29,536 nt of DNA from NCBI GenBank assembly GCA_041671025.1, contig JBAZCI010000014.1, forward strand, positions 1 through 29,536, given 5' to 3'. The stretch is from JBAZCI01 sp041671025. GTDB taxonomy: Bacteria; Patescibacteriota; Patescibacteriia; UBA10025. The position numbers were made by a program, and so were the translations under genes. The notes below the pieces were generated by a model. That model was not told where the DNA came from. It did no database searches and saw only the letters and a program-made list of their open reading frames with translations. Of the stretch, positions 5,589 to 12,859 are shown piece by piece (position 1 is the stretch's first letter; each line of letters opens with the position of its first letter).

Positions 5589-6422
5589 ATGGCGCCGGTG
5601 CTACCTTTTTCTATGTCATCATTTCTTCTTTCGTGTTTTTTCTTCATTTTTCTCCTCTTATCAATTGAGGCATATCGGCGCTTAGATTTGAGCTTTTTAA
5701 GTACGGGCAGAAAAATTATCGTCTCCAGGCGGGCGATGATGCTATTTATCGGTATTGATGTGGCAGTTGCTGTGGGAATCGGGTATCTGTTTATCTACCA
5801 TTCCGGACCCGTGCTTTTAGAATATTTTTACGGAGTTCTTTTTTATCTCTCCACGGTGATCGGGTGCCTGTTATTTGTGCCAATTCAGAATGTGAAAAAA
5901 AGAATATGGGCCGCGGTAGTAATCCCGGCACCATTTTTTGTGCTGGGAATATTCACCCATTGGCAGTGGATGCAAAATGTTCTCATGGCAATATCTGTGG
6001 TATGGGTGGGAGCATTCATATTCCGGAAGTTTACCGTATCTCGGATGTGGTTCTCCGTAGCATTGCTGGCAGCCATGGCAGTTGATGCATATAACGTGTT
6101 CGTGGCTACAGCCCCGTCGGAACTGTTTAGCGATGCTCAACTCCTTTTTAATGGCGATATTATATTCGGGTCCGCAATACTGGGTATCGGCGATTTCTTT
6201 TTAGCTTCTCTCATTGTTGCGGGAGTGTACAAACAATTTGGGTGGAAACGCGCCTTAATGGTTGCCGTGTGTATTGCATTTGCCCGTATCGTATTGCGGC
6301 TTCTCATCCCGAGCCTTGAGGGATTGGTGATTCCTTATTATATTGTTATTGTTCCCATCGCGCTTGTCGCCCTCTGGTTGCCTCAGAAACACAGCCCCGC
6401 TGTTATGTTTACGACTCATTAA
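5589..6422 (+). CDS. presenilin/SPP-like GxGD intramembrane aspartyl protease (putative)
   Basis: A 277-residue integral membrane protein with nine hydrophobic segments (about 5-25, 49-70, 75-97, 105-122, 127-144, 152-173, 190-214, 221-240, 247-265). The arrangement matches presenilin/signal peptide peptidase (family A22): Asp166 in segment 6 in 'AVDAYNVF' (family pattern Y-D-A-x-x-V), Asp202 in segment 7 in 'LGIGDFFLASL' (GxGD, family pattern GLGD), and a proline motif P256-I-A-L in segment 9 where the family has PAL. Such enzymes cut transmembrane helices inside the bilayer. The family Tyr before the first Asp is Val and the PAL motif has an extra residue, so the call is good but not certain. 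It is the first gene of an operon with an ECF sigma factor 14 nt downstream, so its substrate may be the membrane protein at 6979-8163. An ATG at 5613 is an alternative start. Confidence 0.65.
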   Translation: MAPVLPFSMSSFLLSCFFFIFLLLSIEAYRRLDLSFLSTGRKIIVSRRAMMLFIGIDVAVAVGIGYLFIYHSGPVLLEYFYGVLFYLSTVIGCLLFVPIQNVKKRIWAAVVIPAPFFVLGIFTHWQWMQNVLMAISVVWVGAFIFRKFTVSRMWFSVALLAAMAVDAYNVFVATAPSELFSDAQLLFNGDIIFGSAILGIGDFFLASLIVAGVYKQFGWKRALMVAVCIAFARIVLRLLIPSLEGLVIPYYIVIVPIALVALWLPQKHSPAVMFTTH

Positions 6423-6436
6423 CGATATATATACTG

Positions 6437-6982
6437 ATGACCTCTGAAGAAGAAATCCAGGAGATTGTCGCTTCTGCGCAATCCGGTGATGAGGCAAGTG
6501 TGGCCCGGCTATTTGAATTGTTTAGTGAGCGGGTCTTTCGTTATTTGAGAGCGCGGGTAGCTGACCGGCATACCGCAGAAGACCTTACTCAGACCGTCTT
6601 TCTTGAAATGATTCAGGCGCTCAAACGGTATAAGCAGCAGAAGGCCAAATTTTCAACATGGCTTTTCCAAATTGCTCGTTTCCGGCTTATTGACCATTAT
6701 CGAAAGGCGCCCCCGCCCTTGCCATTTGATGAATCACTGTTTGAACACCCGTCGCTCATTGTTGACGCTCAGGTCGATGTGGTGTGGCCGTCGCGTATGG
6801 ATGCGGCATTGGCGAAGCTTCCAGAACGGTATCAGACCGTTTTGCACCTCCGCTTCCGTGAAGAGCTCACGCATGAAGAGGTCGCACGTAGTATGCGGCT
6901 TACTACCCTCCATGTACGGGTGCTTCAGAGCCGCGCACTTAAGGCGCTCCGCAAGCATCTTCCAGCAGATGTACATATATGA
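6437..6982 (+). CDS. ECF-type sigma-70 family sigma factor
   Basis: A 181-residue two-domain sigma factor that would direct RNA polymerase to a dedicated promoter set. Region 2 spans about 21-90, with the -10-recognition helix pattern 'AEDLTQTVFLEMIQAL' (47-62) and 'FSTWLFQIARFRLIDHYRK' (72-90). After a proline-rich linker (91-98), region 4 spans about 124-175, starting 'LPERYQTVLHLRF' and holding the helix-turn-helix 'LTHEEVARSMRLTTLHVRVLQSRALKAL'. There is no region 1.1 or region 3. The gene is 14 nt after the protease gene and its stop overlaps the next ATG as ATGA (6979-6982), so all three genes should be made together. No Shine-Dalgarno is seen; a TATATA 5 nt before the ATG might also allow a leaderless internal transcript. 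Confidence 0.95.
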   Translation: MTSEEEIQEIVASAQSGDEASVARLFELFSERVFRYLRARVADRHTAEDLTQTVFLEMIQALKRYKQQKAKFSTWLFQIARFRLIDHYRKAPPPLPFDESLFEHPSLIVDAQVDVVWPSRMDAALAKLPERYQTVLHLRFREELTHEEVARSMRLTTLHVRVLQSRALKALRKHLPADVHI

Positions 6983-8163
6983 AGAAATTTTTTCACCAAC
7001 TACCATCTGACGAAGAACTGATTGCAAAAATACGCAATTCCGGGCGTTTTAGCTTGCATCCTGATGCCAAGGATAGCATACGCTCAACCGTGCTTCATGC
7101 CGCCCGCACTGTAACGTCTGACGGCGCGAGTCGGTATAATACGTATCTAACCAGTAACGTATCATTTAGCCACACGCCTATGATCGTATCAATACTTATC
7201 GTTGTCGTTATTGCCTTGACCGGCGGTACCGTTGCAGCGGCAAATAATGCCAAGCCCGGTGACGCTTTATACGGCATCGATCGTGCAGCGGAAAACACAC
7301 GACTTGCGTTGTCATTTTCGGACAGCGCTAAAGCCCGCATTCAAACTGAGATTGCCGAAGAACGATCGCATGAGTTGCAAGAATTATCAGACAAGCAAAA
7401 GACGGAACTGTTACAATCAGCTCAGGACGATGTCGACAATGCTTTGGAAAAAGCTCAGCGCGCGCTCAATGATGCTCGGGAAGGTTCGGATTCTTCTTTG
7501 GACGAAGATAGCAGTCTGCAAGATGCCGAAGACCGGATTAACGATCTGAGAGAACGCAGCAGAAGTATCGTAAACACCTTACCCCAGGGATTGAGCGAGG
7601 TGGAAGCGGAAGTGGAAGGGACTGTCACCAAGATTAAGATAAAATTCAACGGCCAGGAAATACGCTTTCAAATACAGGCAACTGATGAGGCATCGATTAT
7701 TGCGGCAATCCGTGAACGCACCGGAATTACCGATGAACGTATACAGGCTTTGCTCAAACTGGAACGCTCAAACAGTAATTCAAACACAAATTCAAATAGC
7801 AATACGAACGCGAATACCAATACGCAGGTAAACACAAATAGTACTGATGACAGCGATGACTCAGATGATGACTCGCCCTCCTCGTCAAATACAAATTCCA
7901 ATAGCGATGCTAACTCTAACACCAATTCAAATAGTAGTGATGATAATAATGACGGCGATAACAGTTCATCGGGCACAGAAATACGCGTAGATATGAAAAA
8001 TGGGACTGCAGAAATTGAAGTAAAGCAAAACGACAGTGAACAAAAATGGTCCCTGCAAACGAGTAATCAGGCAGAAATTGCCGCATCCATAGCAAGTCGC
8101 ACAGGGCTTACTGTGGAACAAGTGACGAGTAGCTGGGAGCTTCGCTGGACTATTACGAATTAG
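6979..8163 (+). CDS. single-pass membrane protein with DUF5667-like region; candidate anti-sigma factor
   Basis: A 394-residue protein coupled to the sigma gene by an ATGA overlap. Layout: a cytoplasmic N-terminal part of about 66 residues with helical pattern; one membrane segment (about 67-89); 'AKPGDALYGIDRAAENTRLAL' (91-111), the signature of DUF5667-type proteins that follow sigma genes in many bacteria; a long charged helical/coiled-coil region (112-200); a small domain (211-262); a low-complexity Ser/Asn/Asp linker (263-332); and a second copy of the small domain (334-392). The position and N-in topology suit an anti-sigma factor. The approximately 66-residue cytoplasmic part could bind the sigma factor, and the outer part could sense the envelope. 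There is no HCC-type zinc motif, so the anti-sigma role is inference. A terminator follows. Confidence 0.8.
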   Translation: MKKFFHQLPSDEELIAKIRNSGRFSLHPDAKDSIRSTVLHAARTVTSDGASRYNTYLTSNVSFSHTPMIVSILIVVVIALTGGTVAAANNAKPGDALYGIDRAAENTRLALSFSDSAKARIQTEIAEERSHELQELSDKQKTELLQSAQDDVDNALEKAQRALNDAREGSDSSLDEDSSLQDAEDRINDLRERSRSIVNTLPQGLSEVEAEVEGTVTKIKIKFNGQEIRFQIQATDEASIIAAIRERTGITDERIQALLKLERSNSNSNTNSNSNTNANTNTQVNTNSTDDSDDSDDDSPSSSNTNSNSDANSNTNSNSSDDNNDGDNSSSGTEIRVDMKNGTAEIEVKQNDSEQKWSLQTSNQAEIAASIASRTGLTVEQVTSSWELRWTITN

Positions 8164-8174
8164 TTGGATCTGAA

Positions 8175-8202
8175 AAGGCGTTTCAATAGAGACGCCTTTT
8201 TT
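8175..8202 (+). terminator. terminator of the protease-sigma operon
   Basis: AAGGCGTTTC (8175-8184) pairs with GAGACGCCTT (8189-8198), with one wobble and an AATA loop, then a T-run to 8202. Confidence 0.9.
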
Positions 8203-8222
8203 GGTATTCTATTTTTTGGAGA

Positions 8223-8255
8223 ATAAAAAAAGACCGTTCTGGGAGAGATCGGTCT
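8223..8255 (-). terminator. terminator of the 8263-8667 gene
   Basis: Minus strand AGACCG (8255-8250) / CGGTCT (8236-8231) with a 13-nt loop, followed by a T-run (plus-strand A-run 8225-8231). Confidence 0.8.
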
Positions 8256-8262
8256 ACTGCAT

Positions 8263-8667
8263 CTACAGAGTGTTCTGCTCGTATTCCTTGATAAGGGCTT
8301 CGGCCTCTTTTTCAATCAGCGTATCCTCAAGCTTGTGGTAGTACGCGTTGATGATGCCGAGAGTGATACAAATGATCAAAGTAGCGAGGCCTACCTCCCA
8401 ATGTTCGGGGTACTTTGCCGTTGAGTAGTAGTTGTATATGAGCAGGTATCCTGCTCCGGTCACGATGCCCGTGAACATAATGACGCTAGTCCACTTTTTC
8501 CGGCTTTCTTCATTCGGCTTTGTGCACGCGGCAAAGATACCGCATGAAATGATGGGCAGCCACATGTATTGGACTAGTCCGATGCCGTCACTGATGAATA
8601 CAGCGGCCGCAAGGGCAAAGAGTGAAAGTCCTGTCGCGATAACAACAATGGTTCTGATGAAGCGCAT
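8263..8667 (-). CDS. four-helix membrane protein, unknown function
   Basis: Not recognised. The 134-residue protein has four hydrophobic segments, at about residues 5-26, 32-48, 62-79 and 91-109. A polar loop 'TKPNEESRKKW' lies between the second and third, and a charged helical C terminus 'KLEDTLIEKEAEALIKEYEQ' is probably cytoplasmic. The start is supported by GGAGGGG on the minus strand at 8677-8671, about 3-4 nt before the ATG. It stands alone, with its own terminator, divergent from purM. No motif suggests transport or enzyme activity. Confidence 0.8.
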   Translation of the reverse strand: MRFIRTIVVIATGLSLFALAAAVFISDGIGLVQYMWLPIISCGIFAACTKPNEESRKKWTSVIMFTGIVTGAGYLLIYNYYSTAKYPEHWEVGLATLIICITLGIINAYYHKLEDTLIEKEAEALIKEYEQNTL

Positions 8668-8710
8668 ATCCCCTCCGGATAGTTATGGTAAGGTCTATTT
8701 TGTTCGTATA

Positions 8711-8745
8711 CACCCTGCCAGGTTTTGGGAGTGGTGTCAAGGTTG
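8711..8745. repeat. 35-bp direct repeat, left copy (upstream of purM)
   Basis: Begins CACCCTGCCAGGTTTTGGGA and ends GTCAAGGTTG; identical to 9936-9970 except at two positions (8732 and 8735, T versus A). The two copies bracket purM. The right end of this copy overlaps the purM -35 candidate TTGACA (8743-8748). Confidence 0.9.
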
Positions 8746-8769
8746 ACAATGAGGCAAGGCTGGCATAAG
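8743..8769 (+). promoter_or_regulatory. possible purM promoter
   Basis: TTGACA at 8743-8748 and CATAAG at 8764-8769, preceded by TGG; the 15-nt spacer is short. The -35 overlaps the end of the 35-bp repeat. Confidence 0.35.
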
Positions 8770-8829
8770 GTGGTGGAGTCCGAAACAGAAACCATAAGAA
8801 ACAATTGAACCTCAAAACTGGAGAGTGTT

Positions 8830-9876
8830 ATGTCGCTTACGTACAAGGACGCGGGAGTGAACATTAGTGAAGCTGCTCGCGCGAAAAAACTTTTTGCAGC
8901 AAGAGTTGCTGCAACGTACGAAAATATCGAGGGTGTTACCGTGAGCAAATTCGGACAATTCGCCTCATTGGTCAGATTCAAAGAATTTCCGGATGTTGCT
9001 TCGGGCTACAGCATGGATGGTATCGGTACGAAACTGATGCTGGCAATGCGCATGGATCGACTGGATGTTGTCGGACCGTGTCTGGTGGCACATTGCGTCA
9101 ATGACATGCTGACGGCCGGTATTCGGACGCGAGTTCTGCTCGATTATGTCGCAACGGCCGGACTGAACGCGGAAACCGCCGCGGCAATTGTTGGTAGCAT
9201 TGCCGACGGATGCAAACAACACGGAATCGCTCTAGTGGGCGGCGAGCTTGCAGAAATGCCCTCCGTCTATCATGAAGGGGAATACGATTTGGTAGCCTGT
9301 GTGCATGGAATGGTCCGGGCTGATCGCGTAATTGACGGGTCCAAAGTAGCGCCCGGAGATCTGGTCTATGCCCTGTTATCCAGCGGACCGCACTGTAATG
9401 GGTATTCGTTGCTCCGTCGGGTCTTTGCAAATATTGTCTTGAATGAGCATCATGATTCGCTTGGAACCAGGACGTATGCTGAGGCGCTTCTCGAGCCTTC
9501 TCGCTGTTATGCCCCGATTATCTTGCCGGCATTAGATGCCGGCTGTGATATTCACGGTATGGCAAATGTCACCGGTGGTGGTATTCCCGGTAATTTGGAG
9601 CGGGTAATACCGGATGGATGCTGTGCTGTGTTGCGGCAAGATGTAATCGAGGGAAGAATCCCGCCGATTATGCGGATGACTCAAGAAATGGGAGATGTTC
9701 CTTGGGAGGACATGATTAAAACCTTTAATCTTGGCGTAGGATTTCTGGTTGTGCTTCCTCCCGGCGAGGCATTTGCGCTTGTAAAGGGATCTGACTATGA
9801 AGCCTATCCGATCGGGGAAATAAAAGAAGGAACGGGACCCAAAATTGAATTTGACGGATCCTGGGGATCCTTCTAG
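8830..9876 (+). CDS. purM: phosphoribosylformylglycinamidine cyclo-ligase (AIR synthetase) PurM
   Basis: PurM closes the imidazole ring of formylglycinamidine ribonucleotide to AIR using ATP, step five of de novo purine synthesis in the cytoplasm. The 348-residue length is standard. Visible family blocks: 'SMDGIGTKLMLA' (D-G-V-G-T-K type, about 61-72), 'CVNDMLTAG' (the conserved N-D-x-x-x-x-G), 'ALVGGELAEMPSVY' (G-G-E-T-A-E-M-P type), 'SSGPHCNGYSLLRRV' (S-x-G-x-H-x-N-G-Y-S) and 'ITGGGIPGNLERVIP'-like 'VTGGGIPGNLERV'. Odd: the usual second-block Thr is Leu (GGELAEMP). A GGAG at 8820-8823 precedes the ATG. No other purine gene adjoins it; purN is about 18 kb away. A UNCG-loop terminator follows. 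Confidence 0.96.
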   Translation: MSLTYKDAGVNISEAARAKKLFAARVAATYENIEGVTVSKFGQFASLVRFKEFPDVASGYSMDGIGTKLMLAMRMDRLDVVGPCLVAHCVNDMLTAGIRTRVLLDYVATAGLNAETAAAIVGSIADGCKQHGIALVGGELAEMPSVYHEGEYDLVACVHGMVRADRVIDGSKVAPGDLVYALLSSGPHCNGYSLLRRVFANIVLNEHHDSLGTRTYAEALLEPSRCYAPIILPALDAGCDIHGMANVTGGGIPGNLERVIPDGCCAVLRQDVIEGRIPPIMRMTQEMGDVPWEDMIKTFNLGVGFLVVLPPGEAFALVKGSDYEAYPIGEIKEGTGPKIEFDGSWGSF

Positions 9877-9901
9877 TCGCTTCTCCATTGGTGATAGTTT
9901 G

Positions 9902-9927
9902 CTCCTGCTACGGTGGGAGTTTTTTTT
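9902..9927 (+). terminator. purM terminator with UACG tetraloop
   Basis: CTCCTGC (9902-9908), loop TACG, GTGGGAG (9913-9919), then eight T. The stem includes two G-T pairs. The loop is of the stable C(UNCG)G class. Confidence 0.85.
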
Positions 9928-9935
9928 ATTCTCCG

Positions 9936-9970
9936 CACCCTGCCAGGTTTTGGGAGAGGAGTCAAGGTTG
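9936..9970. repeat. 35-bp direct repeat, right copy (downstream of purM)
   Basis: Second copy of the 8711-8745 repeat, starting 9 nt after the purM terminator T-run. The similarity stops abruptly at both ends. Confidence 0.9.
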
Positions 9971-10125
9971 CCTTCATTGATACGTGTGGACGAGAAGACT
10001 TTGTAATGCCTGTAGACGTGACGGGTTGGCGGATTGACACATCTGAGCTCTCGGATGTAGGGTGAAGTCGGACAAAATCAGAAATTCAAAAGAAGAACAT
10101 AAACAATTTTACGGAGGGAACTCTC

Positions 10126-10935
10126 ATGAAACTGGCGTTCCAAAAAAAGATGATAATAGCCCTGGGTACAGGCGTGCTCATATGTGCAGGCTATCTGGTG
10201 GCTGAACGGGCTCTTTTCGGGATGATGCCGACGATGTATATACTCAGTACGCCACTGCCATCTTGGGTATCTAGATGGCTGGATATTGCATTGCTGTTGC
10301 CGTATCTATTCTGCGTAGTATATATGCGAATGCGGAAATTTTCATATCTCGATGTTCGTAAAAAGATGCTAGACGCTTTTTTTCCGGCAATCGCATTGGG
10401 ATGTGGGCTTGGTATTGGATTGGCAGCTGATTTTATGGAAGCGCAGTCCATCAGTACGTACGCGCAATTGATGTTTGGGGGCTTCATTACCGCGGCCTGT
10501 GTACCTATCGGTTTATTTTTCTTGTTTACCGCCGGAGGGCCAATAGAGGGAGCCGCATGTGCGATAATATTCTATTCGGGATTAGTGCTTAGCCTTATCG
10601 GGAGTGCTCTTACTGCCTCGCCTCTGGCCTTGTTGCTTATCGTATGTGCCGGATGCCCATTTCTTCAGTTTGTTATGGTTTCTATAGAACCGCGGGGAAT
10701 CTACAGTTGTGGGATTGGCGTCGCACTCGGTATGGGACTTGGCGTTGGCCTGCTTACCGGAATGGTCAACGGGTACATCATGGGAGGAGCGATGATTGCT
10801 TTCTTGACTATGATGGCATGGTTACGAGTCCGTCTTGGAGGGAGGGATAAGAAAGAATTTTTTTCCCTCACAGCAACACTATCTGGTCTTTTGCCGCGAT
10901 GCCCCGGTTGCATAGCGCATCTGCGCAAGTATTGA
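10126..10935 (+). CDS. polytopic membrane protein, unknown function
   Basis: Not recognised. The 269-residue protein has about seven hydrophobic segments (roughly residues 8-26, 50-66, 84-101, 115-137, 142-162, 165-183 and 198-232). Some are glycine-rich, such as 'ALGCGLGIGLAADF' and 'GVALGMGLGVGLLTG', a style seen in small-molecule channels and transporters. The N terminus has a charged KKM start and the C-terminal 35 residues are hydrophilic with two Cys in 'RCPGCIAHLRKY'. The start is supported by GGAGGG at 10113-10118, 7 nt upstream. A TTGACA at 10034-10039 may be part of its promoter. It is a single-gene unit with its own terminator. Confidence 0.8.
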   Translation: MKLAFQKKMIIALGTGVLICAGYLVAERALFGMMPTMYILSTPLPSWVSRWLDIALLLPYLFCVVYMRMRKFSYLDVRKKMLDAFFPAIALGCGLGIGLAADFMEAQSISTYAQLMFGGFITAACVPIGLFFLFTAGGPIEGAACAIIFYSGLVLSLIGSALTASPLALLLIVCAGCPFLQFVMVSIEPRGIYSCGIGVALGMGLGVGLLTGMVNGYIMGGAMIAFLTMMAWLRVRLGGRDKKEFFSLTATLSGLLPRCPGCIAHLRKY

Positions 10936-10959
10936 TCTTTGCGTTGAATAATATTCTTT

Positions 10960-10984
10960 CTCCTGCTTCGGCGGGAGTTTTTTA
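10960..10984 (+). terminator. terminator with UUCG tetraloop
   Basis: CTCCTGC (10960-10966), loop TTCG, GCGGGAG (10971-10977), then seven T. It is nearly the same hairpin as the purM terminator. Confidence 0.9.
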
Positions 10985-11028
10985 TTTTTTGATACATATT
11001 TTTTCTGTCGTGAGCGGGGGCCAAATGA

Positions 11029-11056
11029 TTGACTTTTTCAACTGCGGTATGATACT
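11029..11056 (+). promoter_or_regulatory. promoter of the 11101-12160 unit
   Basis: TTGACT at 11029-11034, a 16-nt spacer and GATACT at 11051-11056. Confidence 0.55.
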
Positions 11057-11100
11057 GTTATCTGAATAAAATAGTAAATTTACAATCCTCTGGAGGGAAT

Positions 11101-11931
11101 ATGTTTAGTAGCAATCGTTTACTTAAAGTCCAGTGGTGGGCATGCATAGTCTTGATGTCTCTCGCTATACAGTGTGGAAAATCACACGTCGATGAGGTGG
11201 CTCAGAAGAAGCGGGATCTGGCCAAGCGGTATGCCGATCAAGTCAGAGTAATTGAGAAAAATTATCAAGTGCAACAATTTGATCGGAAGACTATCGATGA
11301 ACTTCGGTTTATCAAAGTCACTATGCTCGGGGAAGAGTTTGGCCCAGACTCTCTGCATCTTGATTCATTAGTCTGTTATTCGGAAGCATATCAAGTCCAG
11401 CAACTATGGGAGGAATTGCAAGAAATCGATTATGCGGTGGAGTATCCTTGTGACGATGCCCATCGGCTCATATCACGAATTCGTGATGCAATGCGATATG
11501 GCGGCTGTTTGTATGGCGGTCTCGGACCAACCCCTGAGCAACTGAAGATGATGGATGATTCCTGTTTTCTCTATGAAATGAAAGCAATGTATCATCGAGC
11601 TGTCATTCGAGCTGATTCCAATAACGTTGCAGGCTATGTAGAGACCTTCATTGATCTTGGTGACTCATTATCTAATTTTCTAAATTGGTTGGGGACAAAT
11701 CGCGAGGAATTGCTTGCGCTTCGCAGAAAAGGATGGCGAAACGAAGCAATACGATGTATTCGTCAGGCATATGCCGACGTATCTGTTAAATGGGTTAACG
11801 AATACGATAACTCGCTTACAATTGAAGCCCAGCGTTGTTCCCAGGAAGTCGGTATGAGCGTGGAAGAATTAGCCACAGAGTCGGATGTACCGATTTCATG
11901 GATATATAAGGTATTTGGTACTACACCGTGA
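11101..11931 (+). CDS. lipoprotein-like exported protein, unknown function
   Basis: Not recognised. The 276-residue protein starts with a signal-peptide pattern: basic residues, then 'WWACIVLMSLAIQC' with Cys25. The box L-A-I-Q-C is an imperfect lipobox because Gln rather than Gly/Ala/Ser precedes the Cys, so lipidation is possible, not certain. The mature part is highly charged and helical, with four further Cys pairs or singles (for example 'EYPCDDAHRLI', 'GGCLYGG'). It ends with a helix-turn-helix-like 'SQEVGMSVEELATESDVPISWIYKVF', odd for an exported protein. A TCTGGAGGG ribosome site lies 3-4 nt before the ATG. The next small gene follows after 49 nt. Confidence 0.75.
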   Translation: MFSSNRLLKVQWWACIVLMSLAIQCGKSHVDEVAQKKRDLAKRYADQVRVIEKNYQVQQFDRKTIDELRFIKVTMLGEEFGPDSLHLDSLVCYSEAYQVQQLWEELQEIDYAVEYPCDDAHRLISRIRDAMRYGGCLYGGLGPTPEQLKMMDDSCFLYEMKAMYHRAVIRADSNNVAGYVETFIDLGDSLSNFLNWLGTNREELLALRRKGWRNEAIRCIRQAYADVSVKWVNEYDNSLTIEAQRCSQEVGMSVEELATESDVPISWIYKVFGTTP

Positions 11932-11980
11932 TGCGTATCGAGGAATTCGTTCTTTCTTTTTTAACTTTGGAGGTGATAGT

Positions 11981-12160
11981 GTGAATAAGAATTCGGACAC
12001 TGCTCAGACTCAAGTAACCGAGAGACAGCCAATACCGTGTTCAAGCGTACTGGTTGTTGCCGGGCTTAGTAGCAAGGGGAAATTGGACGTCGTCTACGAC
12101 AGCTTCAAAGAAGAGCGGAAAAGGAGAAAAAACAAGGCCAAGGCAGAGAAATCTGAATAA
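11981..12160 (+). CDS. 59-residue protein, unknown function (GTG start)
   Basis: Not recognised. The GTG at 11981 is chosen because GGAGGTGA (11969-11976) lies 7 nt upstream and marks an unmistakable ribosome site; the longer frame from 11885 overlaps the previous gene. The product has a polar N terminus, a short hydrophobic strand-like core 'SSVLVVAGLSSKGKLDVVYD' (24-43) and a strongly basic, helical tail 'FKEERKRRKNKAKAEKSE'. It is too short and polar for a membrane protein. The tail suggests contact with nucleic acid or ribosomes, which is inference. A terminator follows 33 nt after the stop. Confidence 0.7.
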   Translation: MNKNSDTAQTQVTERQPIPCSSVLVVAGLSSKGKLDVVYDSFKEERKRRKNKAKAEKSE

Positions 12161-12192
12161 TGAGGAAGTTTTTTCTTCAGGCACTCTCGAAT

Positions 12193-12223
12193 AGACGGTG
12201 AGAAAATACTCCCGTCTTTTTTT
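12193..12223 (+). terminator. terminator of the 11101-12160 unit
   Basis: AGACGG-T-GAG pairs with CTC-CCGTCT (12193-12202 / 12209-12217) with one bulged T, followed by a T-run to 12223. Confidence 0.85.
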
Positions 12224-12228
12224 GTTGC

Positions 12229-12250
12229 GCTCAGAGCGAGGGCTCTGAGC
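12229..12250. repeat. perfect 9-bp hairpin
   Basis: GCTCAGAGC (12229-12237) and GCTCTGAGC (12242-12250), loop GAGG. It lies just after the terminator T-run and has no T-run of its own. Confidence 0.7.
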
Positions 12251-12278
12251 TACCCAATGGCTTTTAACTACATTCTCA

Positions 12279-12345
12279 GCGCACCTTAGAGAAGGTGCGC
12301 TAGGGGGTTTTGGAGGTTGACGAGAGCACCTTTTCTAAGGTGCGG
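12279..12345. repeat. double-hairpin repeat element upstream of hsp20
   Basis: Hairpin one: GCGCACCTT/AAGGTGCGC (12279-12287/12292-12300). Hairpin two: GCACCTT-TTCT-AAGGTGC (12326-12343), framed by AGA and GG. A related element lies at 18681-18733, where hairpin two differs by one compensated base pair. Confidence 0.75.
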
Positions 12346-12364
12346 AGGTAATATGCGTTAGCCG

Positions 12365-12394
12365 ATTGAAAACCTTTGATACTCTTGCTACACT
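12365..12394 (+). promoter_or_regulatory. hsp20 promoter, probably leaderless
   Basis: TTGAAA (12365-12370), 18-nt spacer, TACACT (12389-12394) preceded by TGC. The ATG follows after 9 nt without a Shine-Dalgarno, so the transcript should start about 3 nt before the ATG. No CIRCE-type operator is visible. Confidence 0.65.
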
Positions 12395-12403
12395 ACATCT
12401 ATT

Positions 12404-12856
12404 ATGGTCAATGACAAGGAACACAAAAACGAAACGGCAAAATCATCCAAAGAGGGCAAGCCAACGTTGGTACCGGTAGTTGAGCATGAATCCGACGGAC
12501 GCGACTGGCTGTTGCAGGACTACTCCGGTCAGCTTGCCGTGGATGTATATCAGACTGAAAAGGAGGTCGTGATTGTTTCAACAATTGCCGGAGTCCGACC
12601 CGAAGAAATCGACATTTCCATCAATAACGACATGGTAACGATACGGGGACGCCGGGAACAGGACATGACGATCACTGATGACCAGTATTTTTATAAGGAA
12701 TGCTATTGGGGCGGATTTTCACGGTCGATTATTTTGCCCGTCGAAGTAAAAGCGGATCGTGTACAGGCGGGGTTAAAAAACGGCATTTTGACGATCACGC
12801 TCCCGAAGGTTATCAAAGCAAATAAGGTCAAGGTCATTAAGGTAAAGGAAGAATAG
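12404..12856 (+). CDS. Hsp20/alpha-crystallin small heat shock protein
   Basis: ATP-independent chaperone that binds unfolding proteins and forms cytoplasmic oligomers. At 150 residues it has a polar, probably disordered N-terminal arm (1-40) and an alpha-crystallin domain (about 42-140). The domain shows the typical strands: 'GQLAVDVYQTEKEVVIVSTIAGVRPEEIDISI' (strands 2-4), 'DMVTIRGRRE' and 'YFYKECYWGGFSRSIILP', and the signature 'AGLKNGILTITLPK' (A-x-x-x-N-G-x-L, about 121-134). The usual C-terminal I-x-I/V anchor may be 'KVIKV' at the end. It is first in a possible operon, with the next gene 3 nt downstream. Confidence 0.95.
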   Translation: MVNDKEHKNETAKSSKEGKPTLVPVVEHESDGRDWLLQDYSGQLAVDVYQTEKEVVIVSTIAGVRPEEIDISINNDMVTIRGRREQDMTITDDQYFYKECYWGGFSRSIILPVEVKADRVQAGLKNGILTITLPKVIKANKVKVIKVKEE

Positions 12857-12859
12857 CGC

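Noticed and set aside
7668..7976. Long minus-strand frame opposite the Ser/Asn/Asp linker
   Set aside because: It is produced by the repetitive linker codons (AAT/AAC, TCA, GAT) read backwards; low complexity and no ribosome site.
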